Source of the DNA: Rhizobium sp. R634 | GTDB lineage: Bacteria > Pseudomonadota > Alphaproteobacteria > Rhizobiales > Rhizobiaceae | DNA: 64,000 bases | Assembly (NCBI RefSeq): GCF_002211305.1 | Contig: NZ_LOKW01000001.1 | Span: 682,001-746,000 of the forward strand | Direction of reading: 5' to 3' | Shown here: positions 39,066 through 48,530 of the stretch, piece by piece | How positions within the stretch are numbered: position 1 is the stretch's first letter | How the letters are laid out: every line of letters starts with the position of its first letter | Position numbers and translations under genes: made by a program | The notes under the pieces: generated by a model | Database searches by the model: none | The model's input: only the letters and a program-made list of their open reading frames with translations | What the model was told of the DNA's origin: nothing

Positions 39066-40218
39066 CTATGCAACCTCTCTGATGGCAGTCGAATCTTGAA
39101 GAGGGAATTGATCACAGGGCCGGAGTGCAATTTCCGGATTATCGAGCTGTTCGTGAATGTAAGAGGTCAAAACATCGGTGAGATACGGAGCTTCCGTCAT
39201 CTTGCCGGGCAATACCAACACATGTCCTGGAATCGGCTCATTTATGGCAATGTTCAGCGAACGTGCGCTCATAAGATCGGTAACATAGTCAACCTTCACA
39301 CACGCGACGTTGATCGACTGACGATCATCCCAGGACGGGAATATTCGGCGGATGCCTCGGCGCAAATTTTCGGCACGATCGGGAATGACATCATATGACG
39401 GTTCGTTGCAAAGCAGCGCATCCTCGTTGAAACCAACAATACTCACATCGCCGTGATGCATCATGGCTGCTTCATGAGGGTCGAGAAAGAAAACGCCGGC
39501 CTGCGCCAGACGCTTGGTCACAACCAGATGGCTTTTCCAATAGCGAATGGGCAGATTGAGCCCATGATGTTTTTGGAAGAGGTCTTTCGCACCTATTCCA
39601 GATGAGTAAACGATTTTGCGCGCGGAGAATGTCCGCCTGTCACCGCTGCTGTCTCGAACAATCAGACTCCGACCGTCAATTTTTTCGATTTCAGATCCCA
39701 AATAGAAATCGCATCCCGCTTTTTGAGCAAGAGCGAAAAGTTTACGATACAGGATTCGCGTGTTGAGACTGACGTCCCCCACCTGAAAAATTCCTGAAAC
39801 TTTCCTAAACGAGGCGTCCGGAATGATCTTCTCGGCTTCTGCACGCGACACCGGCCGGTAACGAACATTAGCCTCGTCCCATCGCGAGATCACCTCCGAA
39901 AGGTTATCCCTGTCCCTGATAAGGGCCAGAGGCAGCACGTCGGGATCTTCGACAGCCTCGGGTGCGAAACGCCGCAATTGTTTGTGTCCGTAGATACATC
40001 TGCGGGCAACCTGAATGGCTGCATTGCGATCCCGGATGGAAGACGCGTGATAAGTACCCCGATGTAGCCAGGCCTTCATTTTTAGTTGAGGGACCAGATG
40101 CGAGGGTTGTCTGCTTTTCAATTAGAGCAATCCGCAGGCCCAAATCGCTCAACTTCTGCGCGGCCATCAAGCCAGTAATCCCACCTCCCACGAGTAGGAT
40201 GTCGTAGTTCAATTCCAT
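39066..40218 (-). pseudogene. FAD-dependent oxidoreductase (DAO family), with a one-base frameshift
   Basis: Two overlapping frames make one protein of about 384 residues. The first, from the ATG at 40218 with a GGGAATGAAAGA upstream, has the FAD-binding motif DILLVGGGITGLMAAQKL and IEKQTTLASGPSTKNEG. The second continues WLHRGTYHASSIRDR to the C-terminus, with a mid-domain like D-amino-acid or glycerol-3-phosphate oxidases. Deleting one C near 40071 joins NEG to WLHRG, as expected for the family. The gene ends two bases before the acyltransferase start. It could be an inactive allele or a sequence error. Confidence 0.75.
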
Positions 40219-40251
40219 TCTTTCATTCCCGATTGCAACCAAATATGACAT

Positions 40252-40630
40252 TTTTGTTACGCCGTATTAATCCGCGCGCACGCAAGTGTTGAGTTCAGAA
40301 AATAGTTCTAGTACAGCTAGTTATCCGCGCTGCCGCCAACAGTTCCTGGTCATCATATTTTTCGACAGATTAGAAGCAGTTCATATGCTTAAATAAATTC
40401 CAAGTAAGTTATGAAACCAAGAAAACTGGGTTTAAGATTTCGCGTCGTCTAGCTAGCACAATTACAAACGGTGGCGTTGCGTAAAAATACGCAGCGCTTG
40501 AAAGAACTTTCAGCCGGAGTCCGTGAAACTTTTCTCTAAGTTGCGGCGTCGGGATAGACAAAGGTGGGAACTACAGGAGCTCGGCATTGCTCCCCAGGTC
40601 ACCGACTAGTTTCGAAGCGCGCTTCAGGCA
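40252..40630. other. AT-rich intergenic region upstream of the FAD oxidoreductase
   Basis: About 380 bases, lower in GC than the neighbours, with stop codons in all frames. It probably holds the promoter of the minus-strand metabolic operon, but no clear box was found. It marks the start of the accessory stretch to about 46.2 kb. Confidence 0.4.
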
Positions 40631-40795
40631 ATGAACAGAGCAGCACATGGATTTGACGTGGTAGCGTCCAAGGCAAATGAGATCGCAACTGCCTTTCTTG
40701 CTGAGCTCAGAAACGATCCGCAACGGACGATTGCCATGATGTTCAAGCTGAAGCTTTCGAACTTGGACGCAAAGTTTTCTGTGAAAGCTATATGA
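40631..40795 (+). CDS. Small hypothetical protein
   Basis: An ATG at 40631 opens a 54-codon frame to a TGA at 40793. The product has normal composition (AAHGFDVVASKANEIATAFL, then QRTIAMMFKLKLSNLDAKFS) and looks helical. There is no strong ribosome site and no recognised family. It may be a short remnant of a larger gene. A long minus-strand frame over it (40624-41079) has poorer composition. Confidence 0.3.
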   Translation: MNRAAHGFDVVASKANEIATAFLAELRNDPQRTIAMMFKLKLSNLDAKFSVKAI

Positions 40796-41046
40796 GATGC
40801 GTTCGCCCTGATGGGACCAGAACCGATTGCTCTGCCATCGCAGCAATCAGCGAGCGCAATCTTGAGAGATTTCCAGCTCTTGATCTTCGACGAACCGAAG
40901 TGAAGAGCCGGCACGAGCAAGTCCCTCGCCTGGGCGGGGGCGATGTTTTCGCGTGACTGAACGGCCGCTGCAAAGGTGCCCACCAATAAGCAGAAGCGAG
41001 ATCGAAAAGCTCGGCCGGTGTTTACGGGGGACGCCACCTGCATTAT

Positions 41047-41064
41047 ATTCTCCATAAGGAGAAT
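41047..41064 (+). promoter_or_regulatory. Perfect inverted repeat over the ribosome site of the DUF433 gene
   Basis: ATTCTCC (41047-41053) and GGAGAAT (41058-41064) are exact inverted repeats around ATAA. The right arm contains the AAGGAG ribosome site of the antitoxin gene that starts at 41069. It can act as an operator for an autoregulating antitoxin in DNA, or as an RNA hairpin that hides the ribosome site. Which applies is not known. Confidence 0.55.
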
Positions 41065-41068
41065 GATT

Positions 41069-41701
41069 ATGGCCAACACATCACACGCCTATACGCCCGC
41101 CGAGGCGGCGGCTGTCAGCGAGATCGCTGTGAAGTCAGTGCACAATGCGATCGACAAGCGCATCATCGAGACTCATCTCGTTGGTAGCAGGGGTCGAGCA
41201 CTCACCGATGAGGATCTGCTTCGGTTGAAGCTCTGGTACGGCGTCGGATCGATCTTGTCTGCCGAGCGCCGCAAGCGCTTATTCGACACGATCGACCAGA
41301 ACCCCGATGCCGAAACCGTGAGAGCAGACGACTATCTCATTATCGACGTCGCTCGCGCACGGGAGCAACTGGCCGCGCGGGCCGAGGCGCTTCGAGAAGC
41401 CGAACGACTGATCGAAAGTGTGAAGGGTGTCGCGGGCGGCGAGCCGGTGTTCAAGCGAACCCGTGTTCCCGTGCGAGTAATTGCCGCGATGAAGAGCCAA
41501 GGCGCAAGTACAGCGGAAATCGTCGAGGGTTATCCGTCGCTCACCGAGCGCATGGTGGAACTTGCCGAGATCTGGGTTGCGGCCCATCCCGCCAGAGGAC
41601 GTCCGCGGAAGCTTTCGGAGCAGGGCCTGAAGGTGAAATCCGTGAAGCACCTGAGCCTTCGGAACGAGAATCTCTCCAAACCCTCTGGCTCGACCTCGTG
41701 A
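41069..41701 (+). CDS. DUF433-family antitoxin
   Basis: From the ATG at 41069, seven bases after AAGGAG, the product has 210 residues. The N-terminal part (YTPAEAAAVSEIAVKSVHNAID) is a helix-turn-helix DNA-binding domain. The C-terminal part (GEPVFKRTRVPVRVIAAMK, SLTERMVELAEIW) is the DUF433 domain. DUF433 proteins are antitoxins paired with DUF5615 PIN-like toxins, and such a gene follows with a 4-bp overlap. It probably represses its own promoter through the inverted repeat upstream. Confidence 0.85.
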   Translation: MANTSHAYTPAEAAAVSEIAVKSVHNAIDKRIIETHLVGSRGRALTDEDLLRLKLWYGVGSILSAERRKRLFDTIDQNPDAETVRADDYLIIDVARAREQLAARAEALREAERLIESVKGVAGGEPVFKRTRVPVRVIAAMKSQGASTAEIVEGYPSLTERMVELAEIWVAAHPARGRPRKLSEQGLKVKSVKHLSLRNENLSKPSGSTS

Positions 41702-42093
41702 AGTTTCTTATCGATGAATGCCTTCACACGTCTCTCGTGGCCGTGGCTCAAGCGCACGGCCACGATTGCTTCCATGTGAACTGGCTCGGACTGAGCGGCG
41801 AAACCGACTGGGATCTGATGCCTCGGATCATCGAGGAGGATTTTACGTTCGTAACGAACAATGCCCGCGACTTCCGGAAGCTGTACGCGAAAGAGGAATT
41901 GCATGCGGGTCTGGTGATCATTGTCCCGCAGGTGCTTCCCGCACAGCAACGAGAATTGTTTGCCCTCATATTGCAGGATCTGGCAGGAGACCAGGATATG
42001 GTCAATGAAGTCATTGAAGTGACCCTCGATGGCGAGGATGCGGTTCTCACGCGATATTCGCTTCCGGAGACTAGTCGCGTTCCTGTAACATAG
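41698..42093 (+). CDS. DUF5615 PIN-like toxin
   Basis: This 131-residue protein starts with GTG in a 4-bp overlap with the antitoxin gene. It has the PIN-like pattern of DUF5615/Mut7-C proteins: FLIDECLHTSL at the start, DCFHVNWLGLSGETDWDLM, and FVTNNARDFRKL, giving the acidic residues of a metal nuclease site. It is probably an RNase toxin held by the DUF433 partner. Confidence 0.85.
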   Translation: MKFLIDECLHTSLVAVAQAHGHDCFHVNWLGLSGETDWDLMPRIIEEDFTFVTNNARDFRKLYAKEELHAGLVIIVPQVLPAQQRELFALILQDLAGDQDMVNEVIEVTLDGEDAVLTRYSLPETSRVPVT

Positions 42094-42737
42094 CGGTCTT
42101 CAGACCTTATCCTCGACAATGTGCTCCGCTGGCGGGTTTCCGCTCAAGTCGATGAAGAGACGAGAAGAAAATCGCATAGGAAGACCCGACAATTAAGCCG
42201 TCGTTCGCTCCCCGACATCCTTAATGAATTCTCGGCTGGTCATCCTAACATTCCGATGCCATGACCTGCTTCAACCGCCCTGATTGGATCGGCGCTGATT
42301 GTTCTCGCCGTGCCAGAACCGTTAACCCCGATATTTCAGCGTCAGTTTCGTAAGAAGAACTCATGCAACTGTCCGTCACTCATTGGATCCACCCTTGCCG
42401 ATCCAGGATCACATGGATGCAGCGATAGCCGAAGCGGCGGCGCTCCGGCGCCTCATGGCTTCCCTTTGTGCAGAGGAACGCTGAAGCGCTTGCCAGTTCG
42501 CGTCCACCATAGTTGAGCGGACGGAAAGGCAACCACCGAGCTGAAACGGACGCAAAGCTCCGGATGGCCTCTGCATCCCGAGGTGCCCGGCCTGGCGTCG
42601 GAATTGTGCCAATCTGCCACAAGGCTCAAACCCAGGCATAAACTTATTAATTGTAAGAAAAAAATTCCGTGCCTTACGGTTGCGGTTTTTGCTACAAGTG
42701 GCTCGAAAAGATTTGGCACCTTTAACAGGAGAGAAAC
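42094..42737. other. Intergenic stretch with insertion-sequence debris
   Basis: This 644-base gap contains the IS3-type remnant listed separately and no intact gene. The last 110 bases before the gene at 42738 are AT-rich (around 42636-42680) and probably carry its promoter. Confidence 0.5.
42380..42454 (-). pseudogene. IS3-family transposase (orfB) remnant
   Basis: The minus frame reads EAPERRRFGYRCIHVILDRQ then GW and stops. RRRFGYRRIHVLLRREGW is the conserved start of the IS3-family orfB integrase region, so this is about 25 residues of a transposase. No terminal repeats or other transposase parts were recognised. Confidence 0.6.
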
Positions 42738-43478
42738 ATGGCCGTGTTTCGCACCCTTATTTCTGAGTTCGACGGATCGAGTGAACTGGCTCAAGCGGAG
42801 CGAGAAGCGCTTGAAACACTCGAAGCGTTGGGCGAAACCAAACGCGAACTGTTTACGAAGCAAATTAATCTCCTGATATTAGATGCTGGGCACGGCACGA
42901 ACAAGACGGTGCCAATATCGAAGGTCCTTCGCACCGACGGAATGTCCAGAGCGTTCAGTTCGCACAATATGAAAGACATACCGGAAGTGATCAAAACAGC
43001 GGTCGGCGGCTTCATAGAAGGCGGTACCAACAATATTATTGATGGTGTGTTTTCGCTACTCTCAAAGGCTCTTGAGGTATTCCTGGGTTCGACTGAGGGA
43101 CAGTCCATGACCACAAGCAAATATTTCGTCTACGCCACGGATTTTGCGATCTATCGCGTCGACCTCATGGCTTGGTCGAGATCGGTGACGGCGGCTTCGT
43201 TGAAGACGAAGATCGAGCAGGCAACGGCCTTTTCCTATGTGCTGTCGAACGTTGACGTGGCAAAGATCTCCTGGTCGGATTTCGTTGGAATTTTCGCACT
43301 TCAGCTGAACGAAATCTCGACCTTGACGAAGGAAGAACGCGACGAGGCAAGGCAGCGCATGAAGGAAACATGGGACTTCTTGACGGGTGGAGCGGCTTCT
43401 GCGGCCACTCTCGAGGATCTGGTGACGCGAGCGCAGATAGAAGCTGAATATAGGCTCCCATTGATCAGCTACAACTAA
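42738..43478 (+). CDS. Unrecognised 246-residue protein, partner of the cysteine peptidase
   Basis: The protein is preceded by a strong AGGAGAG ribosome site. It has no signal peptide. The N-terminal 40 residues are helical and acidic. Residues 88-115 form a glycine-containing amphipathic to hydrophobic stretch (AVGGFIEGGTNNIIDGVFSL then LSKALEVFLG). A strand-rich part follows (YFVYATDFAIYRVDLMAWS), then a charged helix near 195-215. No family is recognised. It is 35 bases upstream of the peptidase gene on the same strand, so the two are likely one operon. A substrate, toxin or membrane-active partner of the peptidase is possible. Confidence 0.65.
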   Translation: MAVFRTLISEFDGSSELAQAEREALETLEALGETKRELFTKQINLLILDAGHGTNKTVPISKVLRTDGMSRAFSSHNMKDIPEVIKTAVGGFIEGGTNNIIDGVFSLLSKALEVFLGSTEGQSMTTSKYFVYATDFAIYRVDLMAWSRSVTAASLKTKIEQATAFSYVLSNVDVAKISWSDFVGIFALQLNEISTLTKEERDEARQRMKETWDFLTGGAASAATLEDLVTRAQIEAEYRLPLISYN

Positions 43479-43513
43479 CCGCGCTGCTTCCGACGGTTAA
43501 AAAGGAGCCACCC

Positions 43514-44047
43514 ATGCCGACAGTCACAAGACCTCCAGCCCTGGTCGCTCAGGAGACACCCTCTTGGTGCTTCGCTGCCGCGGAGGGCATGGTGAGGAAC
43601 TACCGTCGTCTCACTGCGATGTCGCAGTATGACATTGCGAGGAGGATTACCTGGTCGCTAGCAGAACTCGATCCTGCGGTTCAAGAGCGATGGGAGCTGG
43701 CCGAGGCGCTGGACGCCTCTGCGGGCCAGCACGAAGACGGGGGAGCGAATCTGCGAAGCCAGATTGTGCAGTTGGTGCGTACGCAATGGAACGCGTTCGA
43801 TAACAGCGCTACCGGCGGCCGGTTCGTACAAAGTCTCACCGCTAACCTGGTCCAGACCGAGATAGATAATGATCGAATTTTCGTAGTTGGCACAGCGATC
43901 CATTATTATGTCGTGTACGGGTACTCGGATGATGGCAAGGTCCTGGAGGTGCGCGACCCTTGGCCAGCAGGGCAAGGAGGGCTGCGAACGCAGATCACCT
44001 TGGAAGAATTGCTGATGCTCCCGGCGCATGTCGCGATTTTTTTCTAG
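43514..44047 (+). CDS. Papain-like cysteine peptidase (C39-like)
   Basis: This 177-residue protein has a likely catalytic Cys near residue 17 in ETPSWCFAAAEGMVRNY, a His in GTAIHYYVVYGY and an Asp/Asn position in VLEVRDPWP. That order and spacing match papain-like and C39-like peptidases. It has no signal peptide. A strong AAGGAG ribosome site precedes the ATG. The target may be the protein encoded just upstream. Role unknown. Confidence 0.7.
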   Translation: MPTVTRPPALVAQETPSWCFAAAEGMVRNYRRLTAMSQYDIARRITWSLAELDPAVQERWELAEALDASAGQHEDGGANLRSQIVQLVRTQWNAFDNSATGGRFVQSLTANLVQTEIDNDRIFVVGTAIHYYVVYGYSDDGKVLEVRDPWPAGQGGLRTQITLEELLMLPAHVAIFF

Positions 44048-44464
44048 TGACCGATACACTGGCGTTTTTGCAATTATCGCCTGCATCATCCTGTTCACCG
44101 TCTCGTAGCCCATGCCCTTGTGATGAGCTTCTATTCGCTCGCGACAGCCTACACACCAGTGGAAGATCGCGGTCGCCGTCGCCATCGGCAACCGCGGCCG
44201 ATGGACATTCTCAGGCGATCTCACCCAGGCCATATCTGCCGCCTCGACATTGGCAGTTTGGGGCGGCGGTGGTTCTCATCTAGGGCGGATTGCGGGATGG
44301 AATTGGATCGCGCCGGGACTGCCGCTACCGGTGACCGAATGGAAGCCTATTCGTTTTTCGGCGATATATTTCGTCGTCGCTTGATTGCTTACACGGGCCT
44401 CGGCGCGCACGGCAGCCACTGGGCAATTGGCCGCAACAGTTTCAAGATCGAATATATTCACCCG
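44048..44464. other. Gap with a startless open frame
   Basis: These 417 bases separate the peptidase gene from the convergent cyclase gene. One plus frame from about 44123 to a TGA near 44384 reads as plausible protein (HQWKIAVAVAIGNRGRWTF, then SGDLTQAISAASTLAVWGGG) but has two stops just upstream and no start. It may be the remnant of an inactive gene. A frame at 44120-44560 runs into the cyclase gene on the other strand and is not supported. Confidence 0.35.
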
Positions 44465-46237
44465 TCATTGTACGACCCCCGCATTGCGCAGCCCCTCCAA
44501 GACGAGCTCGAAAGCGCCGGGGTCCTTGAAGGGCAAGACTTTGCGACGATATTCCAATGAATAATCGGGATTGACGCGCAGCACCTCTTGCCACATCGCG
44601 CGAGCCTCTTCGACACGGCTGAGGTGTCCGTAACAGGCGGCCAGAAGCGCGCGCGATACATCGGTGACAGGGTTGCGGCTCACACGCTGCAGCAACAGCT
44701 CGATGGCCTCTTCGTACCTTCGCAGTTGAAACAAGGCCAAGGCCTGAAAGTGGAGAACGACATCCGGAAAGTACGGATTTAAGACCCTCGCCCGATCGAA
44801 ATAGGCGAGTGCCTCCTCAGATCTACCTGAATAGATGAGTGCCTCACCGAGGCTGACCTGCCCTTCGGCAAAATTCGGATTGAGGACTATCGCACGCTCG
44901 ACCTCGCTGATGGCTCGATCGTGCTGTCGCGAGTAAAGCTTGACCACACTCAGTGCCCAGTGCGCCACGGGATCGCTATCATCCCGCGCTACCGCCAGCG
45001 TCGCAGCCTCTTCGGCTTGCTCGATAGAGCGTTGCGGCGACTCGCTCCACCGGTTCAGGTAGTCGAGCCCGTGGGTAAGGGCGAGGAAGGCGTGCGCTGA
45101 GGCGAAGTTCGGGTCCAGGTCGACGGCACGTTGCAAGAGGTCGCGGGCATCGCTGTTCGTTTGTCTGGTCAGCCGGTGCCACAGCTCCCTGCCACGCAAG
45201 AAGCAGTCATAGGCCTCGGGGTGCCGGGTCTGCCCCGGCGCCAGTCTTTGCCGATCGCCCTCGGTCAGATTGAGCGCCAGCGCCTCGACGATCTGCTGCG
45301 TGACATCGTCCTGAACCGCGAATATGTCGGTGAGCTCGCGATCGAACCGCTCCGCCCATAGATGCCCGCCGGTGGTCGCGTCGATGAGCTGCGCCGTGAC
45401 GCGTACCCTGTTGCCCGATTTGCGTACGCTGCCCTCAAGCACGTGGCGCACGCCAAGCTTCGTGCCCACTTCCTGCACATGGACATTCTTGCCCTTGAAA
45501 GTAAAAGACGAATTACGAGCGATGACGAAGAGCTGGGACAACTTCGATAGCGCCGTGATGATGTCTTCCGAGATGCCGTCGGCGAAGTAGTCCTGTTCGG
45601 CGTCACCGCTCATGTTGGCGAAGGGCAGAACGGCGATCGAGAGCTCCGGAGACGCGGCCGTCGCCGGTCGGCTCGCCGCGGTTTCCGAGGTCGCGGCTGC
45701 CTTGGTTCCGGCGCTGCCGACTTGCACGGAATAGACCCGGATCGGCTCGGCGATGTTCTTGAGTTGCGTGTTGCCGAGATCGCAGACCGAGAGGTCGAGC
45801 CTCGCCTTGACCTGGCGATAGGCATCCTCGGACAGGCAGATCGCGCCGGCCGCGGCGACCCCCTCCAACCGCGAGGCGATGTTGACGCCGTCGCCCATCA
45901 GATCGCCGTCGCTTTCCTCGACAACGTCGCCCAAATGGATACCGATCCGGAACTCGATGCGACGGTCCTGCGGCACGCCGTCATTGCGCTCCACCATACC
46001 GTTCTGCACCTCGATGGCGCAACGCACGGCGTCCACCACGCTGCGGAACTCGACCAGCGCACCATCGCCGGTCCGCTTCACCACCCGGCCGTGGTGCACG
46101 GCGATCGTCGGATCGATGAGATCGCTGCGCAGTGCCCGCAATCTCGCCAGAATGCGGTCCTCGTCGGCGCCGGCAAGTCGGCTGTACCCAACCACGTCCG
46201 CGGCCAGGATTGCAGCCAGCTTTCGGGTCTCGCTCAT
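44465..46237 (-). CDS. Class III adenylate/guanylate cyclase with TolB-like and TPR domains
   Basis: This 590-residue cytoplasmic protein starts with a class III cyclase domain (about 8-165). The metal Asp is in ILAADVVGYSRL and the second acidic site in KRTGDGALVEF. A TolB-like region follows (SIAVLPFANMSGDAEQDYF, about 200-320). The C-terminal half has TPR repeats (ALAYFDRARVLNPYFPDVV, RAVDLDPNFASAHAFLAL). Rhizobia carry many such cyclases. It would make cAMP in response to an unknown signal. It stands alone in its strand context. Confidence 0.88.
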   Translation of the reverse strand: MSETRKLAAILAADVVGYSRLAGADEDRILARLRALRSDLIDPTIAVHHGRVVKRTGDGALVEFRSVVDAVRCAIEVQNGMVERNDGVPQDRRIEFRIGIHLGDVVEESDGDLMGDGVNIASRLEGVAAAGAICLSEDAYRQVKARLDLSVCDLGNTQLKNIAEPIRVYSVQVGSAGTKAAATSETAASRPATAASPELSIAVLPFANMSGDAEQDYFADGISEDIITALSKLSQLFVIARNSSFTFKGKNVHVQEVGTKLGVRHVLEGSVRKSGNRVRVTAQLIDATTGGHLWAERFDRELTDIFAVQDDVTQQIVEALALNLTEGDRQRLAPGQTRHPEAYDCFLRGRELWHRLTRQTNSDARDLLQRAVDLDPNFASAHAFLALTHGLDYLNRWSESPQRSIEQAEEAATLAVARDDSDPVAHWALSVVKLYSRQHDRAISEVERAIVLNPNFAEGQVSLGEALIYSGRSEEALAYFDRARVLNPYFPDVVLHFQALALFQLRRYEEAIELLLQRVSRNPVTDVSRALLAACYGHLSRVEEARAMWQEVLRVNPDYSLEYRRKVLPFKDPGAFELVLEGLRNAGVVQ

Positions 46238-46449
46238 GGCGCCGTCTCCTCACTTCCACGATAGCAGGGAGGCAGAAGGCAAGAAAGAACTTTGAGCCGC
46301 TGCTCAGAGCGATCTTAGGTGAGATCGAGCTGGCCATGGCTCATGTGGACGCTGCCAAGCGTGTCACGTCGAAAACTCAACGGCTCAGAAGGATGAGGTT
46401 ACTGGATCGAATACTTCTTGTCGCAGGCAATCCTGTGGGCCGACTGCGA

Positions 46450-46917
46450 TCAATCCTCTATGGGGAAAGCGAAGCCGGCTTTCACCCGATCCATCACCAC
46501 CATGGTCTTGAAACCCTTAATATCGTGATTCTCATAGAAGAACCGGCGCGTGAACGCTTCGTAGTCTTCCATATTCTTCGCCGTGATCACCAGGATGAAG
46601 TCGGCATCGCCCGTCACGTAATAGCCGATCATCACTTCCTTGGTGGTGCGGATTGCCGCTTTGAATCGATCGACAATGTCTGCCCGTTCGCGCTCAAGGG
46701 AGACAAGAACGATCATGGTAATCCCACGCCCGGCCGCCTTGGGTGAGACGATGGACACGTCTGCCTCGATCACTTTTTCCTCTCGCAGGCGTTTCAGCCG
46801 TCGCTGACAGGCAGTTGGCGAAAGATTGACGATCTGCGCCAGCTCTTCGGAGGTCAGACGATTGTTCTTCTGGACGGCGTCAAGCAACGCCCGATCCGCT
46901 CTATCGAGAATGGTCAT
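46450..46917 (-). CDS. Lrp/AsnC-family regulator at the ectoine locus
   Basis: This 155-residue protein has an N-terminal winged helix (LTSEELAQIVNLSPTACQRRLKRLRE) and a C-terminal RAM ligand domain. It is transcribed divergently from the ectoine degradation genes, with 121 bases between the starts. AsnC-type regulators (AsnR, DoeX) are known partners of ectoine catabolic clusters, so it probably controls doeC and doeD. The likely inducer is diaminobutyrate or a related intermediate. Confidence 0.85.
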   Translation of the reverse strand: MTILDRADRALLDAVQKNNRLTSEELAQIVNLSPTACQRRLKRLREEKVIEADVSIVSPKAAGRGITMIVLVSLERERADIVDRFKAAIRTTKEVMIGYYVTGDADFILVITAKNMEDYEAFTRRFFYENHDIKGFKTMVVMDRVKAGFAFPIED

Positions 46918-47038
46918 GCGGAAATCCTGCGTTCGATATCCAAATTAAGCCCATTTCCTGCTCGGGCGGCCAAATCAATGCAGTCAATCGATCATGGCGC
47001 GCGGTTAGTCTTCCTGTAAACCCCATCTGGAGTTCCGC

Positions 47039-48517
47039 ATGAAAGGTATCGCCAGCGCTGCGCTGAAAACGCTGCAACGACCCGATTTGATCGAAGGCCG
47101 TGCATTTCTCGATGGAAAATGGGCTCAGCGTGGAGAAACGCTGAGCGTTGTCGATCCGGCAACTGGCGAGCACCTTGTCGATGTCGCAGCCTGTTCACTC
47201 GACGATGCCGATGCCGCGGTTGACGCCGCGAGAAATGCCTTTCTCAAGTGGCGTGACAGGCTCCCAGTTGAACGTGGCCAGATCCTGCGTGCATGGGGCA
47301 AACTGATGCGCGACAACGCGCAGGATCTCTCTGTCATCATGACCGCTGAACAGGGAAAACCACTCGCTGAATCCCTTGGCGAGATTTCCTATGCCGCGAA
47401 CTTCCTCGACTGGTTCGCCGCCGAAGGCGAGCGTGCCTATGGCGAAACAATGCCAAGCCACCTGCCGGGCAGCCGCCTTTCGATACAGATGCAGCCGCTT
47501 GGCGTGACGGTTGCGATCACGCCGTGGAACTTTCCCTCTGCAATGATTACCCGCAAGGCGGGCGCTGCGCTCGCAGCCGGCTGCACGATGATCGTCAAGC
47601 CGGCGCCGGAAACGCCTTTATCGGCGCTTGCTCTGGCAAAGCTTGCTGAGGAGGCCGGGATGCCTGCCGGCGTCTTCCAGGTTCTGACGGGAGAAGCCGC
47701 GCCGCTCGCGCGCCGTCTGCTCGAACACACGGACGTGCGGGCCTTTTCTTTCACTGGCTCCACGGAAGTCGGGCGCATCCTGCTGACGCAATCGGCGGCG
47801 ACCATCAAGAAGGCCTCCCTGGAACTTGGCGGCCACGCACCCTTCATCCTGTTCGACGACGCCGAGCTGTCCAAGGCTGTAAAGGGCTGTGTCGGCGCAA
47901 AATTCGCCACATCGGGGCAGGATTGCCTGGCTGCCAACAGGATCTACGTCCAGCGCGGGCACTATGATCGGTTCGTCGATGCCTTTGCCAAAGCGACCAT
48001 GGATCTTCGCGTCGGTCATGGCCTTGAACCCGGCACTGATATCGGACCGATGACCCGTCCTTCGGTTGCCGAAAAATGCCGCCAGCAGATTGCACAGGCC
48101 CTCTCCGCCGGTGCACGTCTCGTCTGCGGCGGACAGGACAGTCCGCTCGGCGGCAACTTCGTCATACCGACGGTCCTTGCCGATGTCACCGACGACATGC
48201 TGATTGCCCGTGAAGAGACCTTCGGTCCGGTCGCTGCAATACTGCCCTTCGATGATGAACAGGAAGTGCTCGCGCGTGCCAACGCCACCGAAATGGGGCT
48301 GGCAGCCTACGTCTACACCAACGATCTTGGTCGCGCGATGCGTCTCACCGACCGGCTCGAATACGGCATGATCGCCGTCAACACACCGAAGTTCACCGGC
48401 GCCCCGATACCATTCGGCGGCTGGAAACAATCCGGCCTCGGTCGCGAAGGGTCGCGCCACGGCCTCCTGGAATATCTCGAAGCAAAATATGTCTGCTTCG
48501 GCAACCTCGCTGCATGA
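47039..48517 (+). CDS. doeC: Aspartate-semialdehyde-type aldehyde dehydrogenase (ectoine breakdown)
   Basis: This 492-residue NAD(P)-dependent aldehyde dehydrogenase has the catalytic Glu in LELGGHAPFIL and the catalytic Cys 296 in SGQDCLAANR. It is closest in style to succinate-semialdehyde dehydrogenases (GabD). At this locus it fits DoeC, which oxidises aspartate semialdehyde to aspartate at the end of ectoine degradation. It is directly upstream of doeD. The GabD name would be the alternative without this context. Confidence 0.82.
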   Translation: MKGIASAALKTLQRPDLIEGRAFLDGKWAQRGETLSVVDPATGEHLVDVAACSLDDADAAVDAARNAFLKWRDRLPVERGQILRAWGKLMRDNAQDLSVIMTAEQGKPLAESLGEISYAANFLDWFAAEGERAYGETMPSHLPGSRLSIQMQPLGVTVAITPWNFPSAMITRKAGAALAAGCTMIVKPAPETPLSALALAKLAEEAGMPAGVFQVLTGEAAPLARRLLEHTDVRAFSFTGSTEVGRILLTQSAATIKKASLELGGHAPFILFDDAELSKAVKGCVGAKFATSGQDCLAANRIYVQRGHYDRFVDAFAKATMDLRVGHGLEPGTDIGPMTRPSVAEKCRQQIAQALSAGARLVCGGQDSPLGGNFVIPTVLADVTDDMLIAREETFGPVAAILPFDDEQEVLARANATEMGLAAYVYTNDLGRAMRLTDRLEYGMIAVNTPKFTGAPIPFGGWKQSGLGREGSRHGLLEYLEAKYVCFGNLAA

Positions 48518-48530
48518 AAGGATCCGCGCC

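Noticed and set aside
40624..41079. 151-codon minus frame
   Set aside because: Overlaps the small plus-strand frame and the toxin-antitoxin promoter; no start signal and weak composition.
42738..43478. Gasdermin-like protein beside a protease
   Set aside because: The gene arrangement is similar, but no gasdermin sequence feature could be identified by eye.
44120..44560. 146-codon plus frame
   Set aside because: Runs into the antisense of the cyclase gene and has arginine-rich composition.
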